64,000 bases of DNA from Pseudarthrobacter defluvii. Its GTDB lineage: Bacteria; Actinomycetota; Actinomycetes; Actinomycetales; Micrococcaceae. Positions 51,580-58,577 of the stretch are shown here, piece after piece. The notes under the pieces are model-generated. The model was not told the origin of the DNA. It made no database searches and saw nothing but the letters and a program-made list of their open reading frames with translations. The DNA is taken from positions 1,674,001 through 1,738,000 of the forward strand of contig NZ_CP066362.1 in NCBI RefSeq assembly GCF_030323865.1, written 5' to 3'. Numbering within the stretch: position 1 is the first letter of the stretch; each line of letters opens with the position of its first letter. The translations under genes were made by a program, and so were the position numbers.

Positions 51580-52293
51580 ATGGTCTTTGGGTTCGGCAGG
51601 AAAGCAAAGAAGGACGAACCGGCGGAGCCGGTGGAAGAGCTTACGCTCGCGGAGGCCGGCGAAGATGCCCCCTCTCCGGACGCCCGTCGCCAGCACGGGC
51701 CGTTTGATGAGTCCGAAATCACCAGCACCGACGGCTTTGTGGACCTGGGCGCCCTGCTCATCACGCCGAGCGAGGGCCTCCAGCTCCGGCTCGAAGTGGA
51801 AGAGGCCACACAGCGGGTGGTGGCAGTGACCCTTGACCTGAACGGCTCCAGCCTTCAGCTGCAGGCTTTCGCCGCTCCCAAGACAGAGACGCTCTGGGAC
51901 GAGATCCGCGAACAGATCGGCCAGTCCGTAGGCGCCCAGGGCGGCCAGGTTGAAGAGGTGGAAGGCGCCTTCGGTACGGAACTGGTGGCCAAGCTGCCCG
52001 CCGGGCTCCCGGACGGCAGCCAGGGCTACCGCGTGGCCCGCTTCATCGGCGTCGACGGCCCCCGCTGGTTCCTGCGCGGCGTCCTGGGCGGACCCGCGGC
52101 ACTGGAGCGCCCCGCCGCGGAAGCGCTTGAGGCCCTGTTCCGGCAGGTCGTGGTGGTCCGTGGTGACAGCCCCATGCCGCCGCGTGATCTTTTGCAGCTG
52201 CGGCTGCCCAAGGACGCCTCCGCCACTCCTCCGCCCGCCGCGCCCACCCTGGAGGAGCCCGAACGTGGTCCGGAAATCACCCAGATCGGCTGA
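51580..52293 (+). CDS. DUF3710 family protein
   Basis: A 237-residue soluble protein of unknown function found next to dut across actinobacteria. The N-terminus is a short hydrophobic and charged lead (MVFGFGRKAKKDEP), followed by an acidic stretch. The core has DGFVDLGALLITPSEGLQLRLE, LQLQAFAAPKTETLWDEIREQI and DGPRWFLRGVLGGPAAL, which define the family. The ATG has AAGGAG six bases upstream. Its 3' end overlaps the OB-fold gene by 29 bases, so the two are co-translated. Confidence 0.9.
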   Translation: MVFGFGRKAKKDEPAEPVEELTLAEAGEDAPSPDARRQHGPFDESEITSTDGFVDLGALLITPSEGLQLRLEVEEATQRVVAVTLDLNGSSLQLQAFAAPKTETLWDEIREQIGQSVGAQGGQVEEVEGAFGTELVAKLPAGLPDGSQGYRVARFIGVDGPRWFLRGVLGGPAALERPAAEALEALFRQVVVVRGDSPMPPRDLLQLRLPKDASATPPPAAPTLEEPERGPEITQIG

Positions 52294-52648
52294 GCCCCAC
52301 AGTGACGAGGCGGCGACGGGCCTTGGCGGCATTACGCCGTTGGGGCAGCTTCCGGACCGGGGACGTGTCCTGTGCCAGGGGCACATCGAATCGGTGACGT
52401 TCGTTCCGGCCGACCGCACCCCTGAGTACAGCGCCATCGTTACTGAGGACGACGCCGACCGTCCCGCAACAGGGTCGGGCCGGGGCAGGCCCGCAAGGCT
52501 CCGCGTTGTCTGGCTGGGCCGGCGGCGCGTGCCGGGCATCCAAGCGGGTGCCGAGATCCGGGTGGAGGGAATGCTGGCCCGCGGCAAGGATATGCCCACC
52601 ATCTTCAATCCGCGTTACGAGATACTGTCCCGCCAGGAGAACGAATGA
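52265..52648 (+). CDS. OB-fold nucleic-acid-binding protein
   Basis: A 127-residue protein with one OB-fold: strands around GRVLCQGHIESVTFVPADR, RLRVVWLGRRRVPGIQAGAEI and the closing GMLARGKDMPTIFNPRYEIL. Relatives resemble RecG/RPA-like single-strand nucleic-acid-binding modules. GTG 52265 was chosen because it has a good GGAGGAG eight bases upstream, inside the end of the DUF3710 gene; the frame is open far upstream but without homology. It overlaps DUF3159 by four bases. M. tuberculosis Rv2694c occupies the same place (from memory). Confidence 0.84.
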   Translation: MVRKSPRSAEPHSDEAATGLGGITPLGQLPDRGRVLCQGHIESVTFVPADRTPEYSAIVTEDDADRPATGSGRGRPARLRVVWLGRRRVPGIQAGAEIRVEGMLARGKDMPTIFNPRYEILSRQENE

Positions 52649-53409
52649 CTGAGCACCAGCCCGATCAGCCATCCGGCGCTGCACACCGCGCCGGGGGGCC
52701 GCAGGAGGGCAGGCCGCAGGCCGCAGGACAGTCCCCGGTTGCCGGCCTCGCCGCAGAATATGCCGCCAAGGCAGGCCTCCACCGCACCCACGACGGCCGC
52801 GTGGACGTCCTGCGCAGCGCCGGGGGAGTGCAGGGCATTGCCGAAAGCATCGTTCCCGGCCTGGTGTTCCTGGTGGCCTTCACCGTCACCCGCGAACTTC
52901 CGCTGTCCCTGGTGGCGGCCCTGGCGTCGTCGGCCGTGTTCACTGTTGTCCGCCTGGTGCAGCGCCGGCCCCTCACCCAGGCCTTGGCGGGCGTGGCAGG
53001 CGTCGGCATTTCGGCCTGGCTGGCCAACACCACCGGCAAGGCCGAAGACTTCTACCTCCCCGGATTCTTTACCAATGCCGCCTACATCCTGGCGCTGGTC
53101 ATCTCGATCGCCGTCAAGTGGCCTGTGGCAGGGCTCCTCTTCGGCTTCATCCGGAATGAAGGCGTGGATTGGCGCAAGGAGCCGGACCGGGTCAAGGCCT
53201 ACCGCCTGGGCACCTGGATCATCGTCGCGGTCCTGGCCCTCCGGCTCATCGTGCAGGTGCCCCTGTACCTCATGGGCACTGACGGCCTGGCCGCCCTCGC
53301 CACCACCCGCTTGATCATGGGCGCACCCCTGTACATCCTCGGAATCTGGGTGGCCTGGCTTGTGACCCGGCCGGCTCCAGCCGAAACCGAAGCCGGCCAG
53401 GCGGGCTGA
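52645..53409 (+). CDS. DUF3159 membrane protein
   Basis: A 254-residue integral membrane protein. After a hydrophilic N-terminus (about 1-60), about five to six helices are visible, for example IVPGLVFLVAFTVTR, LVAALASSAVFTVVRLV, NAAYILALVISIAVKWP and LIMGAPLYILGIWVAWLV. The family signature includes QRRPLTQALAGVAGVGISAW and FTNAAYIL. Function is unknown. It ends the dut-DUF3710-OB-DUF3159 operon, starting in the ATGA overlap with the OB-fold gene. Confidence 0.9.
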   Translation: MTEHQPDQPSGAAHRAGGPQEGRPQAAGQSPVAGLAAEYAAKAGLHRTHDGRVDVLRSAGGVQGIAESIVPGLVFLVAFTVTRELPLSLVAALASSAVFTVVRLVQRRPLTQALAGVAGVGISAWLANTTGKAEDFYLPGFFTNAAYILALVISIAVKWPVAGLLFGFIRNEGVDWRKEPDRVKAYRLGTWIIVAVLALRLIVQVPLYLMGTDGLAALATTRLIMGAPLYILGIWVAWLVTRPAPAETEAGQAG

Positions 53410-53505
53410 CGCCGCCAACAAACCGGCACCTCTGGACGTACGGGATACCCGGCGCCCAAGCTGCCTGATGCCCGGCTGCCATGCATCAACGGTGCGCCGG
53501 CGAAC

Positions 53506-54261
53506 CTAGCCGTCGAAGCCGTCGTCGTCCGTGGCATGCCCGTGGCCGGCGCCGGCGGGCGTGCTGCTGCCCGCCGTCCCGTGGCCGGCGTCGATGCTGC
53601 CGGGCGCGGAGGAGAGCAGTTCCCGGAGCCCGTCCTCAGCGGCGATGGTTGTGACGAAGAAGAGCTCATCGCCGCCGTCGATCACGTCGTCCCTGCTGGG
53701 GGTGATGGGTGCCTGGTCCCGCAGGATGGCCACCAGGGTGGCGTCCTCGGGCCAATGAATGTCTCCCACGGTCATGCCGATGACGTGCGAGTCATGCGGG
53801 ACGGTGAATTCCACCAGCGACGCCACCCCCGTCTGCAGGGTCAGGAGCCGGACCAGGTCACCGATCTCCACCGCTTCCTCCACCAGGGCGGTCATGAGCT
53901 GCGGGGTGTTGACGGCGACGTCGACGCCCCAGGAGTCGTTGAACATCCAGTCGTTCTTCGGATTGTTCACCCGGCCCACGGTGCGGCCAACACCGAACTC
54001 CGTTTTCGCCAGCAGGGACACCACCAGGTTGACCTTGTCATCGCCTGTGGCGGAAACCACCACATCGGCGTCCTCCACCTTGGCGCCCTGCAGGGTGGAA
54101 AGCTCGCAGGCGTCGCCCACCAGCCAGTGGGCGCCCCGCAGGCCGCTGCGGCCGATCACCTCGGGCTTGAGGTCGATCAGCAGGATCTCGTGCTTGTGCG
54201 CCAGTAGTTCCCGGGCGATGGATGACCCGACGCTGCCTGCGCCGACGATAACGACTTTCAC
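53506..54261 (-). CDS. ceoC: TrkA-family potassium-uptake regulatory protein (RCK), CeoC-like
   Basis: A 251-residue protein with an RCK-N Rossmann domain (GAGSVGSSIARELL, 7-20, with the acidic ribose-binding LLIDLKPE) and an RCK-C domain (about 135-220). Such proteins bind NAD(H) or nucleotides and gate potassium transporters. The C-terminal tail (about 225-251) is Gly/His/Asp-rich. It overlaps the upstream ceoB gene by four bases. The GTG start has AAGGAG upstream. The KimA-like permease lies divergent to the pair, as in M. tuberculosis ceoB/ceoC. Confidence 0.88.
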   Translation of the reverse strand: MKVVIVGAGSVGSSIARELLAHKHEILLIDLKPEVIGRSGLRGAHWLVGDACELSTLQGAKVEDADVVVSATGDDKVNLVVSLLAKTEFGVGRTVGRVNNPKNDWMFNDSWGVDVAVNTPQLMTALVEEAVEIGDLVRLLTLQTGVASLVEFTVPHDSHVIGMTVGDIHWPEDATLVAILRDQAPITPSRDDVIDGGDELFFVTTIAAEDGLRELLSSAPGSIDAGHGTAGSSTPAGAGHGHATDDDGFDG

Positions 54262-54932
54262 TGGTACTCCTTGGCGGGGGCTTTGGCGAGGACCTGGGCG
54301 ATCTGGGCGCTGCGGTCCACCTGCAGCATGGCGTGCACGGTGTCGCCGTCCTGGTATGCGGTACCGGCATCGGGAAGGATGCCCTCGCCAAAGCGGGTGA
54401 GATAGGCCACGCGGACATCCGCGGCCTTTTCGATGCTGCTGATCCGGTGCCCGATCCAGCCGGCGTCGAGGTCCAGCTCGGCCAGGACCAGGCGTCCGGA
54501 CGGTTCGCGGAAGTCGCCCGCGAGGTGCTGTTCGGGGAGGATGCGCCGCAGCACCTGGTCCGCGCTCCAGCGGACGGCGGCCACCGTGGGGATGCCCAGG
54601 CGCTGGTAGATCTCCGCGCGTCCGGGATCGTAGATGCGCGCGACGACATGCGGCACGTGGAAGGTTTCGCGGGCAACCCGCGTCGCCAGGATATTGGAGT
54701 TGTCACCGCTGGAAACGGCAGCGAAGGCGTAGGCCTCGCCCACTCCTGCCTGTTTGAGGGTTTCACGGTCAAAGCCCACCCCGGTGACCTTCCGGCCGGT
54801 GAAGCCCTGGCGGAGCCGGCGGAAAGCGCGGTCGTCCTGGTCGATGATGGCCACGGAATGCCCGGCATCCTCCAGCGTGTGCGCCAGCGTTGCCCCCACC
54901 CGGCCACATCCCATGATCACGAAATGCGCCAC
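54258..54932 (-). CDS. ceoB: TrkA-family potassium-uptake regulatory protein (RCK), CeoB-like
   Basis: A 224-residue RCK protein with the NAD-binding motif GCGRVGATLA (8-17), the acidic end of strand 2 in IDQDD, and RCK-C from about residue 140. It forms a pair with ceoC, overlapping it by four bases. The GTG start has AGAGGAG upstream. The divergent gene 119 bp away encodes a KimA-like potassium permease, so these two RCK proteins are likely gating subunits for it or for a Trk channel encoded elsewhere; no TrkH-like gene is in the window. Confidence 0.9.
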   Translation of the reverse strand: MAHFVIMGCGRVGATLAHTLEDAGHSVAIIDQDDRAFRRLRQGFTGRKVTGVGFDRETLKQAGVGEAYAFAAVSSGDNSNILATRVARETFHVPHVVARIYDPGRAEIYQRLGIPTVAAVRWSADQVLRRILPEQHLAGDFREPSGRLVLAELDLDAGWIGHRISSIEKAADVRVAYLTRFGEGILPDAGTAYQDGDTVHAMLQVDRSAQIAQVLAKAPAKEYQ

Positions 54933-55038
54933 CGTATCTCCTCTTTATGTATGTCAGGATCGTGCAGCTAGAACTCTACCGGCATGGTCCTGGTTCGGCC
55001 CGGCCGGGGCCCGTCATGACATCGCTCCCGAATCAGAC

Positions 55039-55044
55039 TAGCTT
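55039..55044 (+). promoter_or_regulatory. -10 hexamer TAGCTT of a leaderless start (KimA-like gene)
   Basis: TAGCTT is followed by six bases and then GTG 55051. A leaderless mRNA leaves no room for a riboswitch. Confidence 0.5.
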
Positions 55045-55050
55045 TGTGGG

Positions 55051-57027
55051 GTGTTGACAATACTGAACGCCGTCAAACGCGTGCTGGTGGGCCGTCCCTT
55101 CAGGAATGACCGCCTGTCCCATACCCTGCTCCCGAAGAAGATCGCACTCCCGATCTTCGCATCCGACGCATTGTCCTCCGTGGCCTACGCTCCGGACGAG
55201 ATCCTGCTGACCCTGGCCCTGGCCGGTGTCAGCGCCGTGGCCATCTCGCCGCTGGTGGGCCTGGCCGTCATGGTGGTGCTGCTTACGGTGGTGGCGTCCT
55301 ACCGGCAGAATGTGCACGCGTACCCCTCGGGCGGCGGCGATTACGAGATCGCCAACGAGAACCTGGGCAAGTACGCGGGCCTGACGGTGGCGTCGGCCCT
55401 CCTGGTGGACTACGTGCTGACGGTGGCCGTGTCCATGTCCTCGGCCGCCGCCTACCTCACCACGGCTGTGCCGTCGCTGCACGGTGAGCAGGCCGTCATC
55501 GCCACCATCGGCGTCGTCATCCTTGCCTTGGTGAACCTGCGCGGCATCAAGGAAGCCGGCAGTGTCTTCGCCGTCCCTACCTATATCTTTATGGCGTCCA
55601 TCCTCGGCATGACCGCCGTGGGCATGTTCCAGGCCGCCACGGGGCAGCTGGGGCAGGCGCCGTCGGCCGCGTTCACGATTGTCCCGTCGGAGGGCTTCGA
55701 CCAGGGCCTGGTGGGCCTGGCCGGTGCGTTCCTGCTGCTGCGGGCTTTCTCCTCAGGTGCTGCGGCGCTCACGGGCGTGGAGGCGATCAGCAACGGCGTT
55801 CCCAACTTCAGGCACCCCAAGAGCAAGAACGCGGCCACCACGCTGCTGCTCCTCGGCGTGATCGGCGCCGCCATGCTGGCCGGCATCATCTACCTGGCCA
55901 ACGTCACCAAGGTCCACATCGTGCTGGACCCCGCCAAGGAGTTCCTGCTGGACGGGAAGCCGCTGCCGGAGGGCTACGTCCAGAACCCGGCCATCTCCCA
56001 GATCGCGCAGACCATTTTCGGCGCGGGCAGCATCCCCTTCTACATCGTGGTTGCCGCCACCGGCGTCATCCTGGTGTTCGCGTCCAACACCGCCTTTAAC
56101 GGCTTCCCGGTGCTGGGCTCCATCCTGGCCCAGGACGGCTACCTGCCCCGCCAGCTCCGCACCCGAGGTGACCGGCTCGCGTTCAGCAACGGCGTTCTGG
56201 CCCTCGCCGCCGGCGCCCTGGTGCTCATCATTTCGTTCGACGCCGACGTGACCAAGCTCATCCAGCTGTACATCGTGGGCGTCTTCATCTCCTTCACCCT
56301 CAGCCAGCTGGGCATGATCCGGCACTGGGGGCGGGAACTGAAACTCGCCAAGGACAAGGCCGTGCGGCGCCGGATGATGAAGTCGCGCACCATCAACACC
56401 ATCGGTTTCGGCATGACCGGCCTGGTGCTGGTGATCGTCCTCATCACCAAGTTCGAGCAGGGCGCATGGATCGCCCTGCTGGCCATGTTCATCCTGTTCC
56501 TGATCATGTGGAGCATCCGGGCGCACTACGACAACGTGGCGAAGGAACTGGCGGTGGACGAGGATTCCTCCCCCCGGGCGCTCCCCACCCGGGTGCACGC
56601 GGTGCTGCTGGTCTCGCACGTGCGCAAGCCGGTCCTGCGGGCCCTCGCCTACGCCCGCGCCTCCCGGCCCTCGCGGCTTGACGCCATCACCGTGGACATC
56701 GACCCGGAGGAAACGGCGCACACCATTGCCGACTGGGACAAGCTCGAAATTCCGGTCCCGCTGACCGTCCTCGCCAGCCCCTACCGGGAAACAGTCACGC
56801 CCATCATGGACTACGTCAAGCAGATGCGCATGGACTCCCCGCGGGACCTCATCGTGGTGTACATCCCCGAATACGTGGTGGGCAAGTGGTGGGAGCAGTT
56901 GGTGCACAACCAGACGGCCCTGCGCATCAAGACCCGCCTCCACTTCGAGCCCGGGGTCATGGTGGCCAGCGTGCCTTGGCAGCTCAAATCATCCGAAGAA
57001 GCAAAGAACCTCCAGGACGTGCAGTGA
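55051..57027 (+). CDS. KimA-like APC-superfamily potassium permease with C-terminal USP-like domain
   Basis: A 658-residue transporter. About twelve helices occupy residues 30-500, with sequence close to Bacillus KimA by eye: SDALSSVAYAPDEILLTLAL, ASYRQNVHAYPSGGGDYEIA, LRAFSSGAAALTGVEAISNG and the inter-helix GDRLAFSNG. The C-terminal cytoplasmic domain (about 505-658, LPTRVHAVLLVSHVRKPVLRA to MVASVPWQLK) resembles the USP-like domain that binds c-di-AMP in KimA. It probably imports potassium with protons. It is divergent from two RCK regulators. The 3' end overlaps the RNA methyltransferase start by four bases. Confidence 0.84.
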   Translation: MLTILNAVKRVLVGRPFRNDRLSHTLLPKKIALPIFASDALSSVAYAPDEILLTLALAGVSAVAISPLVGLAVMVVLLTVVASYRQNVHAYPSGGGDYEIANENLGKYAGLTVASALLVDYVLTVAVSMSSAAAYLTTAVPSLHGEQAVIATIGVVILALVNLRGIKEAGSVFAVPTYIFMASILGMTAVGMFQAATGQLGQAPSAAFTIVPSEGFDQGLVGLAGAFLLLRAFSSGAAALTGVEAISNGVPNFRHPKSKNAATTLLLLGVIGAAMLAGIIYLANVTKVHIVLDPAKEFLLDGKPLPEGYVQNPAISQIAQTIFGAGSIPFYIVVAATGVILVFASNTAFNGFPVLGSILAQDGYLPRQLRTRGDRLAFSNGVLALAAGALVLIISFDADVTKLIQLYIVGVFISFTLSQLGMIRHWGRELKLAKDKAVRRRMMKSRTINTIGFGMTGLVLVIVLITKFEQGAWIALLAMFILFLIMWSIRAHYDNVAKELAVDEDSSPRALPTRVHAVLLVSHVRKPVLRALAYARASRPSRLDAITVDIDPEETAHTIADWDKLEIPVPLTVLASPYRETVTPIMDYVKQMRMDSPRDLIVVYIPEYVVGKWWEQLVHNQTALRIKTRLHFEPGVMVASVPWQLKSSEEAKNLQDVQ

Positions 57028-58412
57028 CCAGCAGGACCCCCACCGCCACCCAGCCCCAAACCGGAGAAGCCGGCCACACCGGCGAAGAGGCGGTGCTGGA
57101 CGTCGGGCCCGTCGCCCACGGCGGGCACTGCGTGGCGCGGCATGAAGGCCGCGTGGTCTTTGTCCGCCATGCCATCCCGGGCGAGAAGGTGCGTGCCCGG
57201 CTGACCGATGCGGGTGACGGCGCCAAGTTCTGGCGGGCGGATGTCGTTGAAGTGCTGGAGGCTTCCCCGGACCGGGTGGAGCACTTCTGGCGCCCGGCCG
57301 ATTCCCTGCGCGCCTGGAGCCACGGCCACCCGCCGGTTGGCGGCGCCGAGTTTGGCCACATCACCCTGGCCCGGCAGCGCAGCCTGAAGGCGGACGTGCT
57401 GGCCGAGCAGCTCACCCGGCTGGCCGGCTTCGAACAGGTGCCCTCCGTGTGGACCGGCGGCGTGGAAGCAGTAGGGGAGACGGGCGACGGCGGCACCGGC
57501 CTTGGGTGGCGCACACGCGCCAGCTTCTCGGTCACCCCCGCCGGCAGGCTGGGAATGCACGCCCACCGCTCCGACCACATCATCCCGGTGCGGGAAATGC
57601 CCCTGGCCAGCGAAGCGATCAACGCCCTGCGCCTGTGGGACCTGGACCTGCAGGGGGTGGAGCGCGTTGAGGTGGCCGCGCCCGCCAACGGATCGCGCCC
57701 CCTGGTGCTGCTGGCCCCGGCTCCCGGAACGAAGGAAAAACGGTTGCGCGCCATCGCCGCCGACGTGCCGGCGGAGGCGTCCGTCGCCGCCTTTGATCCG
57801 CTGACCGGGCAGGTAACCCAGCTCCGGGGACGCACCTGGGTGCAGGAATCCGCCGTCGGCCACGAATACCGCGTGACCGGCGAGGGCTTCTGGCAGATTC
57901 ACCGCGACGCGCCCGGGACCCTTGTGGGGGCTGTCACGGAATTCCTGGAGCAAGGGGACTTCCTGCATCCCGGCGCGGTGGTTGCAGACCTCTACGCCGG
58001 TGCCGGGCTCTTCACCGCGGTCCTGGCCGATGCAGTAGGGGAGACGGGCTCCGTGCTCTCCGTGGAAGGGGCGCCCGGAACCAGCCGCGACGCCCGGAAG
58101 AACCTTCACTCCGCTGCCCAGGTGGAGGTGGCCCAGGGCCGGGTGGAGCGGGTCCTGCGCCAAAAGCCGCGGAATTTCGATGCCCTGCTCCTGGACCCGC
58201 CCCGGGCAGGTGCCGGGAAAGCCGTTGTCGGCCAACTGGTCGAATCGCAGCCCCGGGCCATCGCCTACGTATCCTGCGACCCGGCGTCGTTCGCCCGTGA
58301 CCTCGGTTACTTCCGCCGCTCAGGATGGCAACTCACAGGCCTCCGCGCCTTCGATCTCTACCCCCATACCCACCACCTTGAGACGGTGGCATTGCTGACT
58401 CCGGGTCCGTGA
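57024..58412 (+). CDS. TrmA/RumA-type class I SAM-dependent RNA methyltransferase
   Basis: A 462-residue enzyme that methylates C5 of uridine in rRNA or tRNA. An N-terminal TRAM-like module (about 20-75: EAVLDVGPVAHGGHCVARHEG) is followed by a central part and the C-terminal Rossmann methyltransferase with VADLYAGAGLFTAVLADAVG (motif I), LLLDPPRAGAGK and the catalytic cysteine in VSCDPASFARDLGYF. The four-cysteine iron-sulfur site of RlmD is not evident. GTG 57024 sits in a GTGA overlap with the KimA-like gene; the frame extends far upstream without homology. Substrate assignment is not possible. Confidence 0.88.
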   Translation: MTSRTPTATQPQTGEAGHTGEEAVLDVGPVAHGGHCVARHEGRVVFVRHAIPGEKVRARLTDAGDGAKFWRADVVEVLEASPDRVEHFWRPADSLRAWSHGHPPVGGAEFGHITLARQRSLKADVLAEQLTRLAGFEQVPSVWTGGVEAVGETGDGGTGLGWRTRASFSVTPAGRLGMHAHRSDHIIPVREMPLASEAINALRLWDLDLQGVERVEVAAPANGSRPLVLLAPAPGTKEKRLRAIAADVPAEASVAAFDPLTGQVTQLRGRTWVQESAVGHEYRVTGEGFWQIHRDAPGTLVGAVTEFLEQGDFLHPGAVVADLYAGAGLFTAVLADAVGETGSVLSVEGAPGTSRDARKNLHSAAQVEVAQGRVERVLRQKPRNFDALLLDPPRAGAGKAVVGQLVESQPRAIAYVSCDPASFARDLGYFRRSGWQLTGLRAFDLYPHTHHLETVALLTPGP

Positions 58413-58427
58413 TGCGTCCGGGGTTTT

Positions 58428-58451
58428 GGACTACGATGGCGGTAGTAGTCC
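58428..58451. promoter_or_regulatory. Inverted repeat upstream of acnA
   Basis: GGACTAC-N10-GTAGTCC is a perfect 7-bp inverted repeat 127-150 bases upstream of the acnA start and 15 bases past the methyltransferase stop. It may be an operator for acnA or the stem of a short terminator; no U run follows. Confidence 0.35.
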
Positions 58452-58577
58452 CACGTCGCGCCCGAATTCTCGGCCGGCCGTGTGCAATTTTCGGGCCCTG
58501 GAGCTACTTAGGGCGTCCTAACTAGCAGGCGGTCAACCGCGCGACAAAGATGAAACTGTTGCGAGAGGAGTCCTGCG

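Noticed and set aside
54933..55050. Possible ydaO/c-di-AMP riboswitch before the KimA-like gene
   Set aside because: The gap is only 118 bp, shared with a divergent gene, and the -10 hexamer ends six bases before the start codon, leaving no leader.
58413..58577. BlaI-type operator upstream of acnA
   Set aside because: GACTAC and GTAG occur but the spacing is seven to ten bases rather than five and the arms differ, so it is treated as a separate inverted repeat.
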